64,000 nucleotides of DNA from Cylindrodendrum hubeiense (GCA_014621425.1 JAANBB010000187.1:1-64000), one strand, 5' to 3'; positions 11,107 to 29,363 are shown, counted from the stretch's first letter. Numbers and translations: made by a program. Notes: generated from the letters alone by a model not told the origin.

Positions 11107-13127
11107 GATAAGAATATGGATGAAGCGCTGTTAAGTGATCTAGAGAAATTGATAACTATGGCGTACTCGAAAGCTTACCCGTGCAGGATCGAAGGGGAAG
11201 CTTCAGCTACTTAAGGCCTACCCGCGAGCCTATACAAACCATCCCTATATCTACCTAACTCTATCCTCGACCGAGCGATCAATGCACCATAATGGTTCAG
11301 AGGCCGCTCCAGCCACCAATCACAAGGCTGCCCACCCCTGACCTTCAGGCTGCATGAAACCCCAGCCCGCCACCAAGCAGCGCAAAAGATGGGCACGTGC
11401 GACGCAATTGGACTAATCGAGATGGCACCAGGAGTGAACAAGGGGCGGTGGACGGGAAAACCACCCTCGACACCAGGCACGTTCGGAGCTGAGTGGTGAG
11501 AGCGTGCATCGCTTGGAGTAGACATCGACGGCGGCGGAGATTGGACGATTTGGGAGCGTCGGCCCGAACCGGTGAGGGGCTAGCCGGGCCAGGAAGCTCG
11601 ATTTCAGCCTTTTCTCTCTTGATTCTCGTGTCTGATGGAGTCGCGATTAAGCAAGTGCCGGAGTCAGTTGGCTGATTCGTGACCGACATCCAGAAGGGAC
11701 AAGTGGTGCGTGCTGCCCAGCCGATGCGGAACCCTGAGGTTGTTTGGACGAGATGGGACGTTTCACCAGCCTCGCTCGGGGACGTTGGCATTGTTTTGCG
11801 GGTTTTAGAACCGAATCACATGTGATCCTCCTGCTCCTTCGCCTCAAGGTTTCGGTTATGTTAGCTGTCTTGTCCAAGTTCCGAATGGCATGTAGCCGCT
11901 GTGCTTGCGAAGCATTCGGGAGAATTACTTCGCTCAAGTAAAATCCAGCCAGTTTTATTGCACAACCAATAACTTGGAAAGTGGCCATTCTAATGAGAGC
12001 ACTAAATATTACTATACGTTAACCCTTTTTTTCTTACACCACTGAAAGCCATAGTTACTGAAGTGGCGATAGTAAGCTGACGTTTACGAGCACGGTTGTT
12101 TATTCTGGTCCACAGGTTCGCATCAAAACCAGCCGCACGTCGCTGCACCTCCTTAGGTTAGATCGCGTCCATCAGCCACATCTGCATTCTTATTTGTTCT
12201 TCCTATAATGTAGTACGTACTGACTAGGGAAGTACATGATACGTTGTCAAAGAAGGGGGTAAGAATGCTGAGGCATTGATGGGTATAGCTACCATCAGGA
12301 AAGACTGGTGGAATCCCGGACGGCAGACCCTGACAATACGATAATATATTTCTGATCCAGAAGAGGAGGCGTGTGCAATTTCCTTTGATACTTTAAGACC
12401 GGCGCATCACGGGTTAGGAATGGGCTGTTGAACAGACGACTCGCTAAATGCTACATATGCAGCACCACTTATGTGCTCGCGAACAGTTCAACACAAACAC
12501 GTCAGCAGGGTGCATTAAATAAAAGATTGGTTTAGTGGTCATCACATCTAGGTATGGTAAATTATTTTTGGAACTGGGAATCATTTAAGGCACCGTCTCA
12601 CGAGCTTTACGGCCTCTAAGCCTGCATGTATAGGGTAGGCACACTGGACTGAGAAGCAACAGTTGGGGATATGTCTTTCAACCTTAATGCGTACGTATAT
12701 CAACTGGAGGCAATATGGCATTAGTTTATACAATATCCCAATTCCCTTGTCTGTCGGGTACTGAGGATTCCTAACCTTGGAGGCTAAGACTACCTCTGAA
12801 TGGGAGTGGCTTGGTGAACACTATGCATGCGTTTACGTTCGTGACAAGTTTCTCGCATTTATCCAATGAATTGGGTCGAGATACCAAATGAAGTCAATAA
12901 ATATAAGTCAGCCACTTGCTAGAATACAGTAACTACTTTTCGCCTATTCCATCTAACCCACCAATTAACTAGATATGGTCCTCATTTGATTTATTGCCGC
13001 TTAGATAGTGCTGCAGACGTACGTGGTTGTCAGTGCTTCTCCTGCCTCAAGATCTGGCGTAGTCTTCAATACCCTGAACGGTCCCCTGATAAAATTATGT
13101 AATCCCACTTGCAACTAAGACCCCTCG
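11107..13127. other. Gene-free, turning AT-rich
   Basis: About 2 kb. 11.1-11.9 kb is GC-rich and should carry the promoter of the SurE-type gene. From about 11.95 kb the base composition drops clearly towards AT, with frequent TA steps, and no frame stays open for long. I recognise no transposon, RNA gene or domain in it. Confidence 0.5.
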
Positions 13128-13580
13128 TTTGGTGTTCCTTATGCCTGACCGCCTGTTGGCAGTCTTCATTTGAGTAAGCCTGCTCACCCAAGGCCTGGAA
13201 TGGAATTAAGGCAGCGGAATCACACGGGCCTTGGCGTATGACCACTTATCTACAACCACCAAGGCTCAGCCAAACAACACCGGAAGATACGAGTGAGGAC
13301 TGCCTGTATTTTGGCGTTGTACGTCTCGCTAGTAAGCTGGCGAATACGAAGTTGCCAGTGATTGCTTGGATCAATGGTGGTGGCTTTGTCGAAAGCATCG
13401 CTAACAGGTTTAGGACAATGGCTCCTTCCTCGTCCAAAACTCGGTGTAGATGACCTTGCCCGTAATTTTCGTCAGCGTTAAGTACCGCCTTGGCGGATTT
13501 TAGCAGGAACGAGGGCATGTCATTCATCGCACTATTAATGACAAAAACAATCAACACATGGAGGTCCGAAGCGATGGACC
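13128..13580 (+). pseudogene. Carboxylesterase (type B) pseudogene fragment
   Basis: Three frames together spell the N-terminal third of a type-B carboxylesterase/lipase. Frame from 13128: FGVPYA, a TGA stop at 13146, then PPVGSLHLSKPAHP. From 13193: AWNGIKAAESHGPWRM, running on to SEDCLYFGVVRLA and PVIAWINGGGF, which is the oxyanion-hole region. From 13417: NGSFLVQNSV, a TAG stop, then PVIFVSVKYRLGGF and a TAG stop at 13501. At least two frame shifts and three stops break it. The nucleophile-elbow GESAG region was not found downstream, so the 3' part is lost or unrecognisable. It lies in AT-rich DNA. The esterase identity is strong; the cause of decay (RIP or simple drift) is inference. Confidence 0.82.
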
Positions 13581-16290
13581 CCATTGTTGAACTAGCTAGC
13601 AGTATTACTTGAGAGGTATCATTGCGTCCTTCCTAAACTGATTCTGCAGTTTGGTCCTCAAGGGTAACTAAACGGAGCGGGACTGAGGGTGGTGGCTTAT
13701 GTCGCTAAGGAGCAACCGCCGAACGGCGCATACGCCCAGAACGACGGGCATCGCCTGTTACTACATACATTTATATAATGAATATGTCTCAATTGAAGAA
13801 TAGGAGATAATGGCAGTGAAGTATCCTAGGCAGTATTGGCGCCAAGATGAAGGGCCGCATCTAGCTTACGACGACTTTGCTGCACTGCCACCCCCGTCCG
13901 ATGTAGAGTGTGCCCTGCACATCTAGGCACCCCGAGGTACTTTGTGAAGAATATAGCATAATAGCGAGGTGAGCGAGATTAAATAAGGCCATTATGACCC
14001 CTTCGCAGTTGGTGTTACGGAGTATTCGCCGGGAAATTACACAGGGTTTTTGCTTTTCAAGGACGAAACCTGGACGAAACCCAGCCGCGGAAACACAAAA
14101 CAACGCTGGTGGCGCCGGATCCTGCCGGGATAACTCCCCGATGAATTTATGAATCATTGTATTTGTACAAGTTAACGAGATAGAGTCAACGAGAGCCGGC
14201 TGTCTACGGGTCAAAATGCCGAGACCCGGAGATAGATGAGATGGCTGAGATGACTGGCCAACGGCGGAGGATAAAGTGGACATGGAAGCAACGAACTGGA
14301 CAGGTCCCGATAACATTTGATCAGACGAAGCCATCAACATGATGGAAATGCATTTATTAAGCTGTCATGATAACTTACCTAGGATCAAGCATTCGTCTGG
14401 GCCAAAAGCCACAGCGGCCAGGCCAGGGTTCGGCATTTAAGCTTAACTGACGGGGGTTAGCGAGCTAGAAACCTGGCTGGCCACGGCCGGCCGGCCTCCC
14501 GTTTAGATGACGACGCCGCCCGTCAATGGTCCAACGGCCGAGTCGATCTCTGACTTAAAAAGTGGGTGCGAGTGAGGGTCCCGCCAGGAGGCCTCTCGCC
14601 AAGGCCTATTGCGTGGCCGCAGAAGCATGTCTCCCTCACCTTCTAATTGGCCGATGGCCGGGCCGGCCTCAGGGCAGGCTCAGGTACTTGTACGAATTGC
14701 CTTCTCCTCGGACGTGGTCACTGGCACTTGCCTTCATAACTACACCTCGGGTCGGGTCTTTCTCTCCCCGTTCGGGCAAGTACCTACCTGGTATCAATGC
14801 ACTGCCCCGTTTGTTAGCCCGCCACATTGTCGAGTATCCACCCCAGACTCTCCTTCCCTACTCGGGTCCTCTTCACATTACTTTTCTTTCTCAGCTTTCT
14901 CAGACTTTCTCTCCATTTTGTCTGGCTCTGCTTTACGACTCTTCGCACAGAGTATACCCGTCTGTTGAAGTCCTCTACGACAGAAAGCGAGCCAGGCTCG
15001 TCTCGCAATGGTCAACCCTTCAGGCAGCGCGTCCACCCTTCCTCGCGACACCTGAGAGGACGTCCATCTCGCCAGACATTCCGTCCCTACCGAAACCAGA
15101 ATGGAAACTCGAGGAGGCCGTTTCCCGAGACCTCCCTGTGGATTGAACCACATGACGTCTTTGTGGATCGTTCGGACTGCGGCCACGGGTCTCGTACCAG
15201 GTTGCTCGGTCTCGAGCGGGCCCTCTGGGAAGGAGGGGAACGGGCAGGCCGTACCTGTTTGGTGAGTTTTGACAACCCTGTTACATTTTCCATATTCTTT
15301 ATTAGCTATTCGTCTATTTCTTTGTTCGTGTCGAATCGTTTCTCATATCAGCTCTATGTCGTCAATATTCATGGCAGACACCTGCGTTCTGGTCGTCCTG
15401 GCTCTCCTCTAATCTTGATCATGAATCCACTCCGTCCCACTTGGCTTCCTTGGATTTGGCCATTTCGATGTCGCTAACTTGACGCAGTTGACCCCCCACG
15501 CGGGATAATTGCCGTATGGAACCAAGCTGCAACTTGGCTTGTTGCTCCTATAATTGCGGGTTTCTTGCCGCGAACTCAGGTTGAGTTACGCTGGCTCCTC
15601 GGCTGTACCACCACCCTCGACGTTTGATCACTGGCCCAACGCGCGATGATCGATATCGGGGCTCCATGCTTGACGCTCGACCTCAACCTTCACGGTGCTT
15701 TTCGAAACCTCCCCCAAGAACACTCTCATCTACCATGAAGACCATACCGAGGTTCAATTGCCTTAGTTCGCTGCACCGTGCAAGTGTTGGTCACTTCTCG
15801 GGCGGTCCCCAAGTCTAGCTATCATCGCGCCCCCACCACATGGAACCTCTGATCGGCTACGCTTCTCAGTCCACAATACGGCGCCAGCTCTCTGGCTGTT
15901 CACCAAAATCGTCTTGGTTGCCCTGGAGTCAATTTCCGCGCCATTTTGAGTCGACCAGGCCGGAGTATAGGGAGCGTCGATGTCTTTCTTATGGTTGCTG
16001 GTACAAAAAACACTTTCCAGTCCACTACGAAGGGGACATGGTTTTGCGCTTCGGGCTCGGATGGAGAATACGTTCTATCTTTACCGGCAGGCTTTTTCAA
16101 GAGCGGATGGATCGTGAAACGCCAGTTGAAGTGGGATGAAACCGATTTCGGAGGCCGGATACTGGAAACCTCGGTCAGCACATACGCCTCATGTATCCAA
16201 CCTGGGATATCGGTGTTCGACATACCCCAGTGCTGATGTGAGCCACATTTCTCATCGACGACCATTCTGTTTTGCATACCACATATCACG
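13581..16290. other. Gene-poor interval
   Basis: AT-rich until about 14.4 kb, then GC-rich with pyrimidine-rich tracts around 14.86-14.95 kb that look like a fungal promoter or leader. A GTGAGT donor (15262) and a CTAACTTGACGCAG acceptor (ends 15486) could bound an intron of an unknown plus-strand transcript. A frame open from 15853 to 16236 reads like a plausible protein end but has no ATG and no known domain. I make no gene call. Confidence 0.4.
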
Positions 16291-17377
16291 TCACGGCTGG
16301 TCATCCTGGATTCGGGGAAGTGCCGACAACTTCAAGTGGCCATTATCACGTCCCTCGCTTTCCAGATACGCCCTGGCGGATCCATGGTTGGTGTTACCTT
16401 GAATGTCAGAAATGACGCGGGCCACGGAATATGTTTCGAATGGCGATTTGTCGAATGGCGACCTTGAACGACGGTCCTGACTTCTTGGAGAGGCAGAATT
16501 TAGACGACCAGGAGTTTCGGCATTCGAAGAAGGCGGGCTTTGCCCAATAGCTGGTGGACTGGGAACGTGGAGGCTGTCCACACCGGACGGGACTCGACGA
16601 TGGTTGCGGTCTCCAGGGTCTTGCATGCTCGCACTTGCCAGTACGGAAAGCCTGTCGACAGAATTGGTGTCGGGTCTCGTCTGCCCAAGGATAAGAGCTG
16701 GGAGAGTCGGGCCGGGTGGTCGAGGTTGAAGCAGAGGTTGTCGCTGCTCTGTTGGAATGGCGGGTTGTGGCAGGCCGGAGCTTGAGACGTCCGACATCCG
16801 AGTCTCTCTCTTGATTCCCACAATGGCATCCAGTACCTCTCTCGTGCTCTCCTTGGCGACTGGTGGTGCGCCATAACCTTGATTGACGGGACCTGTGGAT
16901 GACGACCTCGATATCGGCTGAATTGGAATCTTGGGTGCTGCGGATGCAATGAGGATTTGGCCACCGCCAGGCTGAGAAATAGTGGCCTTCGCTATCTCTG
17001 TGGCAGGCTGTTCGGGGAAGGTTTGTAGGAACTTGTCGACTTCGTCCGCGGTGACGCCGTGGTAGCCAAGGAGCATTCTCAGCCGCGAGTTTTCGAGAGC
17101 GACATTGCGGGCGGCCTGCTGCATTTCCAGGGTGGCCTCAACGCCACGGCGCTCGAACTCCTGGAGCTTCGTCTGCAACCCCTCGACATATTCCTTGTGG
17201 CGCGCACGGGAGCGACGTTGGTTGTCACGAATACGGACGGCGGACGGATTTGTCGAACTGTCACTCTGCAAGGGGCACGAGTCAGATAAACTCTGAGCAC
17301 GACAAGGATGATTCCCAGAAACCCCTCTACCCTCTGAGGGCTCAAGGTCGACGACGACTCACCTTTTCTCCCGCCAT
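16291..17377 (-). CDS. bZIP transcription factor
   Basis: Two exons: a 15-nt first exon (17363-17377, ATGGCGGGAGAAAAG) and 16291-17265, split by a 97-bp intron (GTGAGT donor, CTTGCAG acceptor, CTGAC branch); 329 aa. The tiny first exon supplies MAGEK, and without it no ATG precedes the DNA-binding region. The basic region RIRDNQRRSRARHKEYVEGL (about 16-35) runs into a zipper (LQTKLQEFE..LENSRLRMLL). The HKEYVEGLQ and LLGYHGV segments are typical of a fungal bZIP group found near stress and secondary-metabolism genes. The rest is Pro/Ser-rich and disordered, as in an activation domain. Target genes cannot be inferred. Confidence 0.85.
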
Positions 17378-19128
17378 GGTTACGCGTCCAGGTCAACTTG
17401 ATTGTTGGGTTCTGGTCTACGCTACGACGGCAATGGTGGAAGTCAACGCAGACGAGCCTTGGGCTCTTCTTGATGTATCGGCTCGTACCGCCAAGTCATG
17501 GACGCGCGTTGACGGCCGAGCTCCGAGTTTCTTGGCAGAGAGATCCATGTCCTGGCAGGCGGCAGATCCAGCTGCCGAACGAAGAGACTAGCGCCAAGGA
17601 GGTTTTAATCGTGCATCCAACCATAACAACCCTATCGGAACTTCGAGCATTGGGATCCAGATGGTCAGATTATGCTTGGCGGGGTGTCATCGGGGCGGTA
17701 TCACTGGCGAGCTAGCATGTCATGGAAACTACAACCATGATGACGGGCAGCACTGAGCCAGAGCCAGCCTTACATCAGATGCAAATGCCATCTGGGCATG
17801 GGCGCGGGGGGTGGTACCGTCTGTTTCAATTCCGCAGGCCCTCCTTGGCTGGCGGGCAGTCAGACGACAAATGCTGACAAGACAAAAGGCAGTGGGGACT
17901 TTTACAGAGCCATCCGCCATAGCCTCAATCGAATTCGAACCAAATCCCCAGTTGTGCAATGCTGCAGGGGATGGCCTTTGTTGCGTGGGATTGCCCAGGC
18001 GCCCAGTTGACCCAGTTTTCCAAGCACGTTACTGGGCTGCCGAGGACTGCGCCACGGGTTTTCGGGGCAGCCGACTGCCAAGACAGCCTCTCGGCTCGTT
18101 CTATCCGGTTGACTTGCGATTCCGACTTTCCATAGCGATGGAGGGCACTTTCACTGGAGCTTTGGCGCCAGCTCGCGCTTGGCAGCGGGCCAATGCGATT
18201 TGGCACAGACAACCGAGACGAGGATGGGGGGTCGTCTGGGGTTAGGAAGAGCTACTTTGGCCGGCCCGGGTACCCTGCGCCAAGACCCCTCGCCCAAGGT
18301 TCCGCTTGTTCAAGCTGTCACTGGCTGCGCTGGTTCGTCGCCCAGCGGTCTTGGCCACTGAGTGGTCCCATGGCCACTCGCCGAATAGCTGCTCGACTGG
18401 TGGACAACGGTTGAGAAACGGCATGGCCCTCCCCAACCCGCATAACCCACTCGGGCATAGTCACCCCGAAAGTGAGAGTCGAGACCTCTGTAGCCAAGGC
18501 TTGGCTCAGACAGACCAGGGCATAGGGCAGCTCGTAGTCGGGCACGTAGCATGCGTCGCATTGTGCCATGTGCCGCGGAATCCGCTTGGCGACTCGACAC
18601 TTGAGTGGAACGCCGAAGTGGGATGGATCATGGATACAGCGACAGCAAGCTCGGCGCAACGGCACGGAATAATGGCTTCTCGCAAGTGAGCTCACAACAA
18701 TCGTAGATTTGTGCTTTACGTAAGTCTCCAACGCGGAGAGTTTGCATTGCTGTTAATTCCGGGTAAATTTTCACGCAGCATCATGACATGTTTGACGTAG
18801 TTATGACCCAATGGCCGTTCGAATCGTCATTTGCAATTAAGTTCCAATCCCCGAGCCGCAACTAGTTGCATGCGACTCTGCACAGCCCCGAAAACCAGGT
18901 CCATAGACCCCGAAAGAATGCGCCAATAGTACAATTACAAGTAACAACATGGGAACCTCTGTCCAGCTGTGTATGGGTATCACGATTTTGAAAAGAAAAA
19001 AGTACCTCTTCCCTCCTCCCTGCTGCATGCTCCTCTCCACCGACACCGGGCCCAATGGCCGTATCGGACATGACACTACCCCTCGTCGCGTCTCATCCTT
19101 GTTGATGTCACACTGCTAGAGAGCATCC
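17378..19128. other. Intergenic, bZIP promoter and beyond
   Basis: 1.75 kb with only short overlapping frames. It should contain the promoter of the bZIP gene on the left and the 3' flank of TAF11 on the right. No repeats or RNA gene seen. Confidence 0.5.
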
Positions 19129-20173
19129 TCACTTGAAGAGCCGCTTGCCAGTCCGGGTTGAGAACCTGTCGACGCCACTGTTCTGCTGGGCGTGCCATAG
19201 CTGCTGCACACCAACGCCACGACTCTCGCCCGAGAGCCTGTACCTGCGCCAGGCTTCGCGCAGGTGGTCGGGCCGCATGGGCCCGCGCTTGAGATCCAAC
19301 TCGGCGGCGGCGGCTGCGGCTGCGGCTTCTTCGTCGACCACGGTATCGTTGGTGGATGGGGGTGGTGTTGGCAGGTCGCTTTGCTTCTCCCCCGCGCTGA
19401 TCCACTCGCCCTGCACGTTGCGCGCCGCTTCGATGATTTCGGCTGCAAACAGCTTGGCAACGGCCTTGACGGCGGTGCTGACGTTTTGCGGCACCGACTG
19501 CGAGACGGTGGCGTTGACCACCTGTGAAACCTTGTCAGCATGTCCAGTTCCTCCCAGAGTTCTTGTAGAGTTCCCCTTACCCGCTTCACGACCGAGTCGG
19601 CCAGCTTGGCTGCGCGCCAGAGCTCGTACCGGTTGTACTGCTGGCTGTCGAAGGCCTCAACGAGCATAGCACGTAATCTTATTTCCTCCTGCTTCTGCTC
19701 CTGAGTCCTGGCGACCACGTCCTCGAGGGCCATCTCCGCCTTGTCATCGTCCTCTTCCTCTTCGCCTTCCTTGTCGCCGCCCTGGCCGCTCACGTTGGTG
19801 GGGGCGCGTCCGTTCACGAGGCTGCCTGTTCCATCATCGTCGGCGTTCTTTGCGTTCTTGGCCTTGCGACCACGCTTCTTCTTGGGGGCACCGCTGGCCG
19901 TGACCCCGCTGACGGCGCCGCCACTGACGTGGGATGATGCGTCGACGGAGGGCGAGCGCGGGTAGGGCGAGCGGGCCTCGGGGGGGGAAGGAGGTCTGGC
20001 GAAGCGGGTGGGAGGGCGTGTTGGCGGCGGCGGATTGCGAAGCCTTTACGGCGCTTGCCCGGGGGCCCGTTGACGTCGAGGGTGGAGGAGCGCTTCTTGT
20101 TTGGGATCTGGGCGGGAGATGGGTAGGGTGGCGACATGGCCGAGGGGGAGGTCGTGTAGGGTGGGGATGCCAT
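19129..20173 (-). CDS. TAF11: TFIID subunit TAF11 (frame broken by two +1 shifts)
   Basis: Exons 19581-20173 and 19129-19521 with a 59-bp intron (AAGCGG|GTAAGG, TTTCACAG acceptor). The second half is clear: RLRAMLVEAFDSQQYNRYELW, ADSVVKRVVNATVSQSVP and AVKAVAKLFAAEIIEAAR form the TAFII28 histone fold that pairs with TAF13 in TFIID. A polyalanine run (A8) precedes a conserved tail ending RTGKRLFK. The first exon changes frame twice: after GPPGKRRK (near 20040-20050) the expected sequence continues as ASQSAAANTPSHPLRQTSFPP one frame over, and after a run of eight C (19980-19987) as EARSPYPRSPSVDASSHVS in the third frame. Removing one base at each place gives 327 aa exactly in frame. TAF11 is essential in yeast, so sequencing error is the first explanation. 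It is head to head with GCH1. Confidence 0.88.
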
Positions 20174-20847
20174 GGTTGCGGTTGCTGATGTGTGAAAGGT
20201 AACGGGATGGCGGGTTGATCAAAGGTCGTGGATGGGAGGGAGCTCGATGAGGCGGGAGCGTCGCGGGTGGGAGGGGACGGGAGATGCGGTTGTCGGAGGG
20301 TAATTGCGATAGGCGACGGCGACTTCGGCAAGTGAGCGGCGGTGCGGGCGCGGCCGGGAGTCCAGCAATCGGTTGGCGTTGAGGTCTGCGGTTGAGAATG
20401 TGGTTGTGGTTGAGATTGCGGCCTGGGTCTCAAGCCTTATTCACGACGCGCGGAGCGCCAGCTGCCGAGCCGCGTGTTGGAAACCGAGCTTAAAGTCACA
20501 TGACCGGAGGGACCCAGGCGCGCCGTGAACTCAGGCGTGCCCCACTACCGCGCCCTGCCAATCCCAAGACAGGCAATTTTTTTGTACGTCAAAGTCCAGG
20601 ACGCAGCGGCAGGCCGATAAGATAAGCCGTGCCGCTGCTTGCCCCCCCAATCACCCTGTGAGCCCCTCTCAAATTTGCTCCGTCGGCGCTCCGATCCGGA
20701 CTCTTTTCTGGGGAAAACTGCCGCGCGACTTGAATCAGTCACCTCATAACTACCCATAACGCCTCCCTGTGCTTTTCCTCCTTTCCCTTCATCTCATCTC
20801 GCCCAATTCCCTCTCAACCCGCTCTCCAGGCACCCACCCCTCGCACA
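20174..20847. promoter_or_regulatory. Shared promoter region TAF11/GCH1
   Basis: 674 bp between the two divergent start codons, with a pyrimidine-rich leader (20760-20840) before GCH1. No further element can be named with confidence. Confidence 0.5.
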
Positions 20848-22106
20848 ATGGCTCCCGCAGAAGACGCAACCGCCGACCGGGCATCCCACTCGCGCTCTAA
20901 GAAGCGCACCATCGAAACCGCCAGCGTCTCCGAGTCGTCGGCCAGCAGCGACGACTCCTCGCGCAGGAAGAAGCGCCGCGACCGCAAGGCCCTCAAGAAG
21001 AAGAGCTCCGAGTCGAGCCTCGTCCTCGCCGCCAACGGCGCCCGCCCCAGCGCCTTTGCGAAGCGCCGCAACAGCTTGGGCAAGGCCGCCCGCGACCCCC
21101 GCGACCAGGCCAAGAAGGGCGTGCCCGCCGGCGCCTTGAGGTCGCCCAGCCCGGTGATTGACGAGGATGGCCTCAGCCGACCGAGTATGCCTCTTCCTAT
21201 GACTCCCCTCGCGACTCCTCCTTATGATTCCTCTTGTGACCCCTCTCTCGTCCGGCCCGCCGTCTTTAGACTCTCCGCCGTTGCAAACCGTTGCAAAACC
21301 CAACCCGAGAGCAACCCCCGGCTGACATGACGTGACTTCCCCCCTGCTAGGCACCGGCACCCGAGAGCGACGAGAAGAAAATGCCGAACAGGCCGAGCAA
21401 CGGCTGGTCAAGATGCGCGGCGCCGTCCGGACCCTGCTCGAGTGCGTCGGCGAAGACCCGGACCGCGAGGGCCTGCTGGACACGCCCTCGCGCTACGCCA
21501 AGGCCCTGCTCTTCCTGACCAAGGGCTACCAGGTCAATGTCGAGGACATTGTCAACAACGCCCTCTTCCACGAGGGCCACAACGAGATGGTCATTGTTAA
21601 GGACATTGAGATCTACAGCTTGTGCGAGCACCACCTCGTGCCCTTTACCGGCAAGGTGAGTTCCAAACAATGCCATTGTTTCTGCTATTGTCTCTGCCAT
21701 TGTCTCCCCGGGAGCAATCGAAGCGGCCGAAACTCAGGAAAAACGAGCGGGAACAGCAACCAGCTGAACAAGTCGCTAACGTGAATGTCCTCAACCGCAG
21801 ATGCACATCGGCTACATCCCCTCCGACACCGTCATCGGCCTCTCCAAGCTCCCCCGCATCGCCGAGATGTACGCCCGCCGCCTGCAGATCCAGGAGCGCC
21901 TGACCAAGGAGGTCGCCCACGCCATCATGGAAATCCTCAAGCCCCAGGGCGTCGCCGTCGTCATGGAGTCCAGCCACCTGTGCATGGTCATGCGCGGCGT
22001 CGAGAAGACGAGCACCACCACAATCACCAGCTGCGTCCTCGGCTGCTTCGAGCGCAAGAGCAAGACCCGCAACGAGTTCTTCAGCCTCGTCGGCGTCAAC
22101 AGGTAA
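20848..22106 (+). CDS. GTP cyclohydrolase I
   Basis: Three exons: 20848-21184, 21351-21655 and 21801-22106; introns of 166 and 145 bp; 315 aa. The enzyme turns GTP into 7,8-dihydroneopterin triphosphate, the first step to folate (and tetrahydrobiopterin). The catalytic core starts near residue 120 and shows [19 protein letters not shown], the zinc-binding [27 protein letters not shown] and [13 protein letters not shown], all intact, with a complete C-terminus ([12 protein letters not shown]). The first about 115 residues are a Ser/Lys/Arg-rich extension ([18 protein letters not shown]) not needed for the fold; it could act in targeting or regulation. Intron 2 has an internal imperfect repeat of TGCCATTGTCTC-like units. 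Confidence 0.95.
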
Positions 22107-22836
22107 AGGAAGCTGCGCCGCTCCGATTGATGGATGGACAGTATCATGAACGGATCATGGTGAAGTACCTAGTACCATGATGCAACAACATGCCGCCATG
22201 TGACGTCCGTCGCCTCCATTGATTTCCTCACCTTTTGATCCCTTCTTGTTTGCATTTCAACCGGCGTTTATAGGGAGATCGGGCATCGCTTCTTTGGGAG
22301 GTCCTGGGGCGAGAGACCATGTATTCAACAATTTGGGTCTTGTTTCAACAGCACTGTTCGTTTAGGTGGGTGTGGTTGGTTTGCAGCCGCGAGAGGGAAA
22401 ATTTAATCTCCCATATTAGACGGATTCCGGGCTCAACGCCCAGGAGAACACATCAGTAGATTTATTCTTGACTGGTACAATTTGACAATATATTTGCATT
22501 GTGCCATTTGACTAACAATGTGCTTATGGAACTTTAACGAAAAGCAAAACTTCAAATAGGTTACATTGCACCATGTTCGTTGATCTGCGTACCGTAAAGG
22601 CTGCTCTCCTTTTTTCTTCTTCTTCGTCCTGCACATTCTGCCTTCTCAGTACGCCCCAATCGATGTCATATCTGTACACCTCGAAAAATAAATAAAAAAA
22701 TAACCCATTATAATCATACACATGGCCCTAAACATGTAGGGCATGCACTTGCTCACCATGCCTCAACTCCAGATCCTTTCCTTTTGGTATCAGGTCATAA
22801 CGCCCTGCCACTGCACGCCCCAGCAACCTTGTTTGT
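22107..22836. other. Intergenic between convergent genes
   Basis: Holds the 3' flanks of GCH1 and the KDM5 gene. 22.43-22.74 kb is AT-rich. No RNA gene or repeat recognised. Confidence 0.5.
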
Positions 22837-28994
<6,158 letters not shown>

Positions 28995-29071
28995 TCAATG
29001 GAAGTTGTTGTGACGGGGACGAGCGAGTCATGCAGTCCGGGGAGGTGGGTGCAGGTATTGACCAAGCGGAC

Positions 29072-29108
29072 GAGGAAGAAGAGGGAAGGAAGGAAGAAGG
29101 AAGGAGGG
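29072..29108. repeat. 37-nt homopurine tract
   Basis: Uninterrupted run of A and G with GGAA/GAAG units. Such tracts can form triplex (H-) DNA. It lies about 530 bp upstream of the KDM5 start. Confidence 0.75.
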
Positions 29109-29363
29109 TGAGGGTCGAGGGTGTGGGAGGTGGGAATGAATGGGTCGAGCATCCAGATCTGGAGGTGCGACTGGGACGGGGACTGGTGCTTTAGTGCAGT
29201 GCGCAGCGTGTCGGGAGGTTCCTGGGGACCTGGAGTGCACCTGCACCGCACCCTGGAGTGAGTGAAGTGCGCTTGCCAACGACGCCAACGCCAACGCCGG
29301 CGCCGCCAATGCCAGCCTGGCCGCCCCGGCCCACAGCACAGAAAGTCTGGAGCGACAACGGCG

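Noticed and set aside
13861..14340. 159-codon minus-strand frame with a real ATG in AT-rich DNA
   Set aside because: No domain, signal or splice partner, and it lies antisense beside the esterase remnant. Could be real but not supportable.
14562..15146. 194-codon plus-strand frame
   Set aside because: Overlaps another long open frame in a pyrimidine-rich tract that looks like a leader; no domain.
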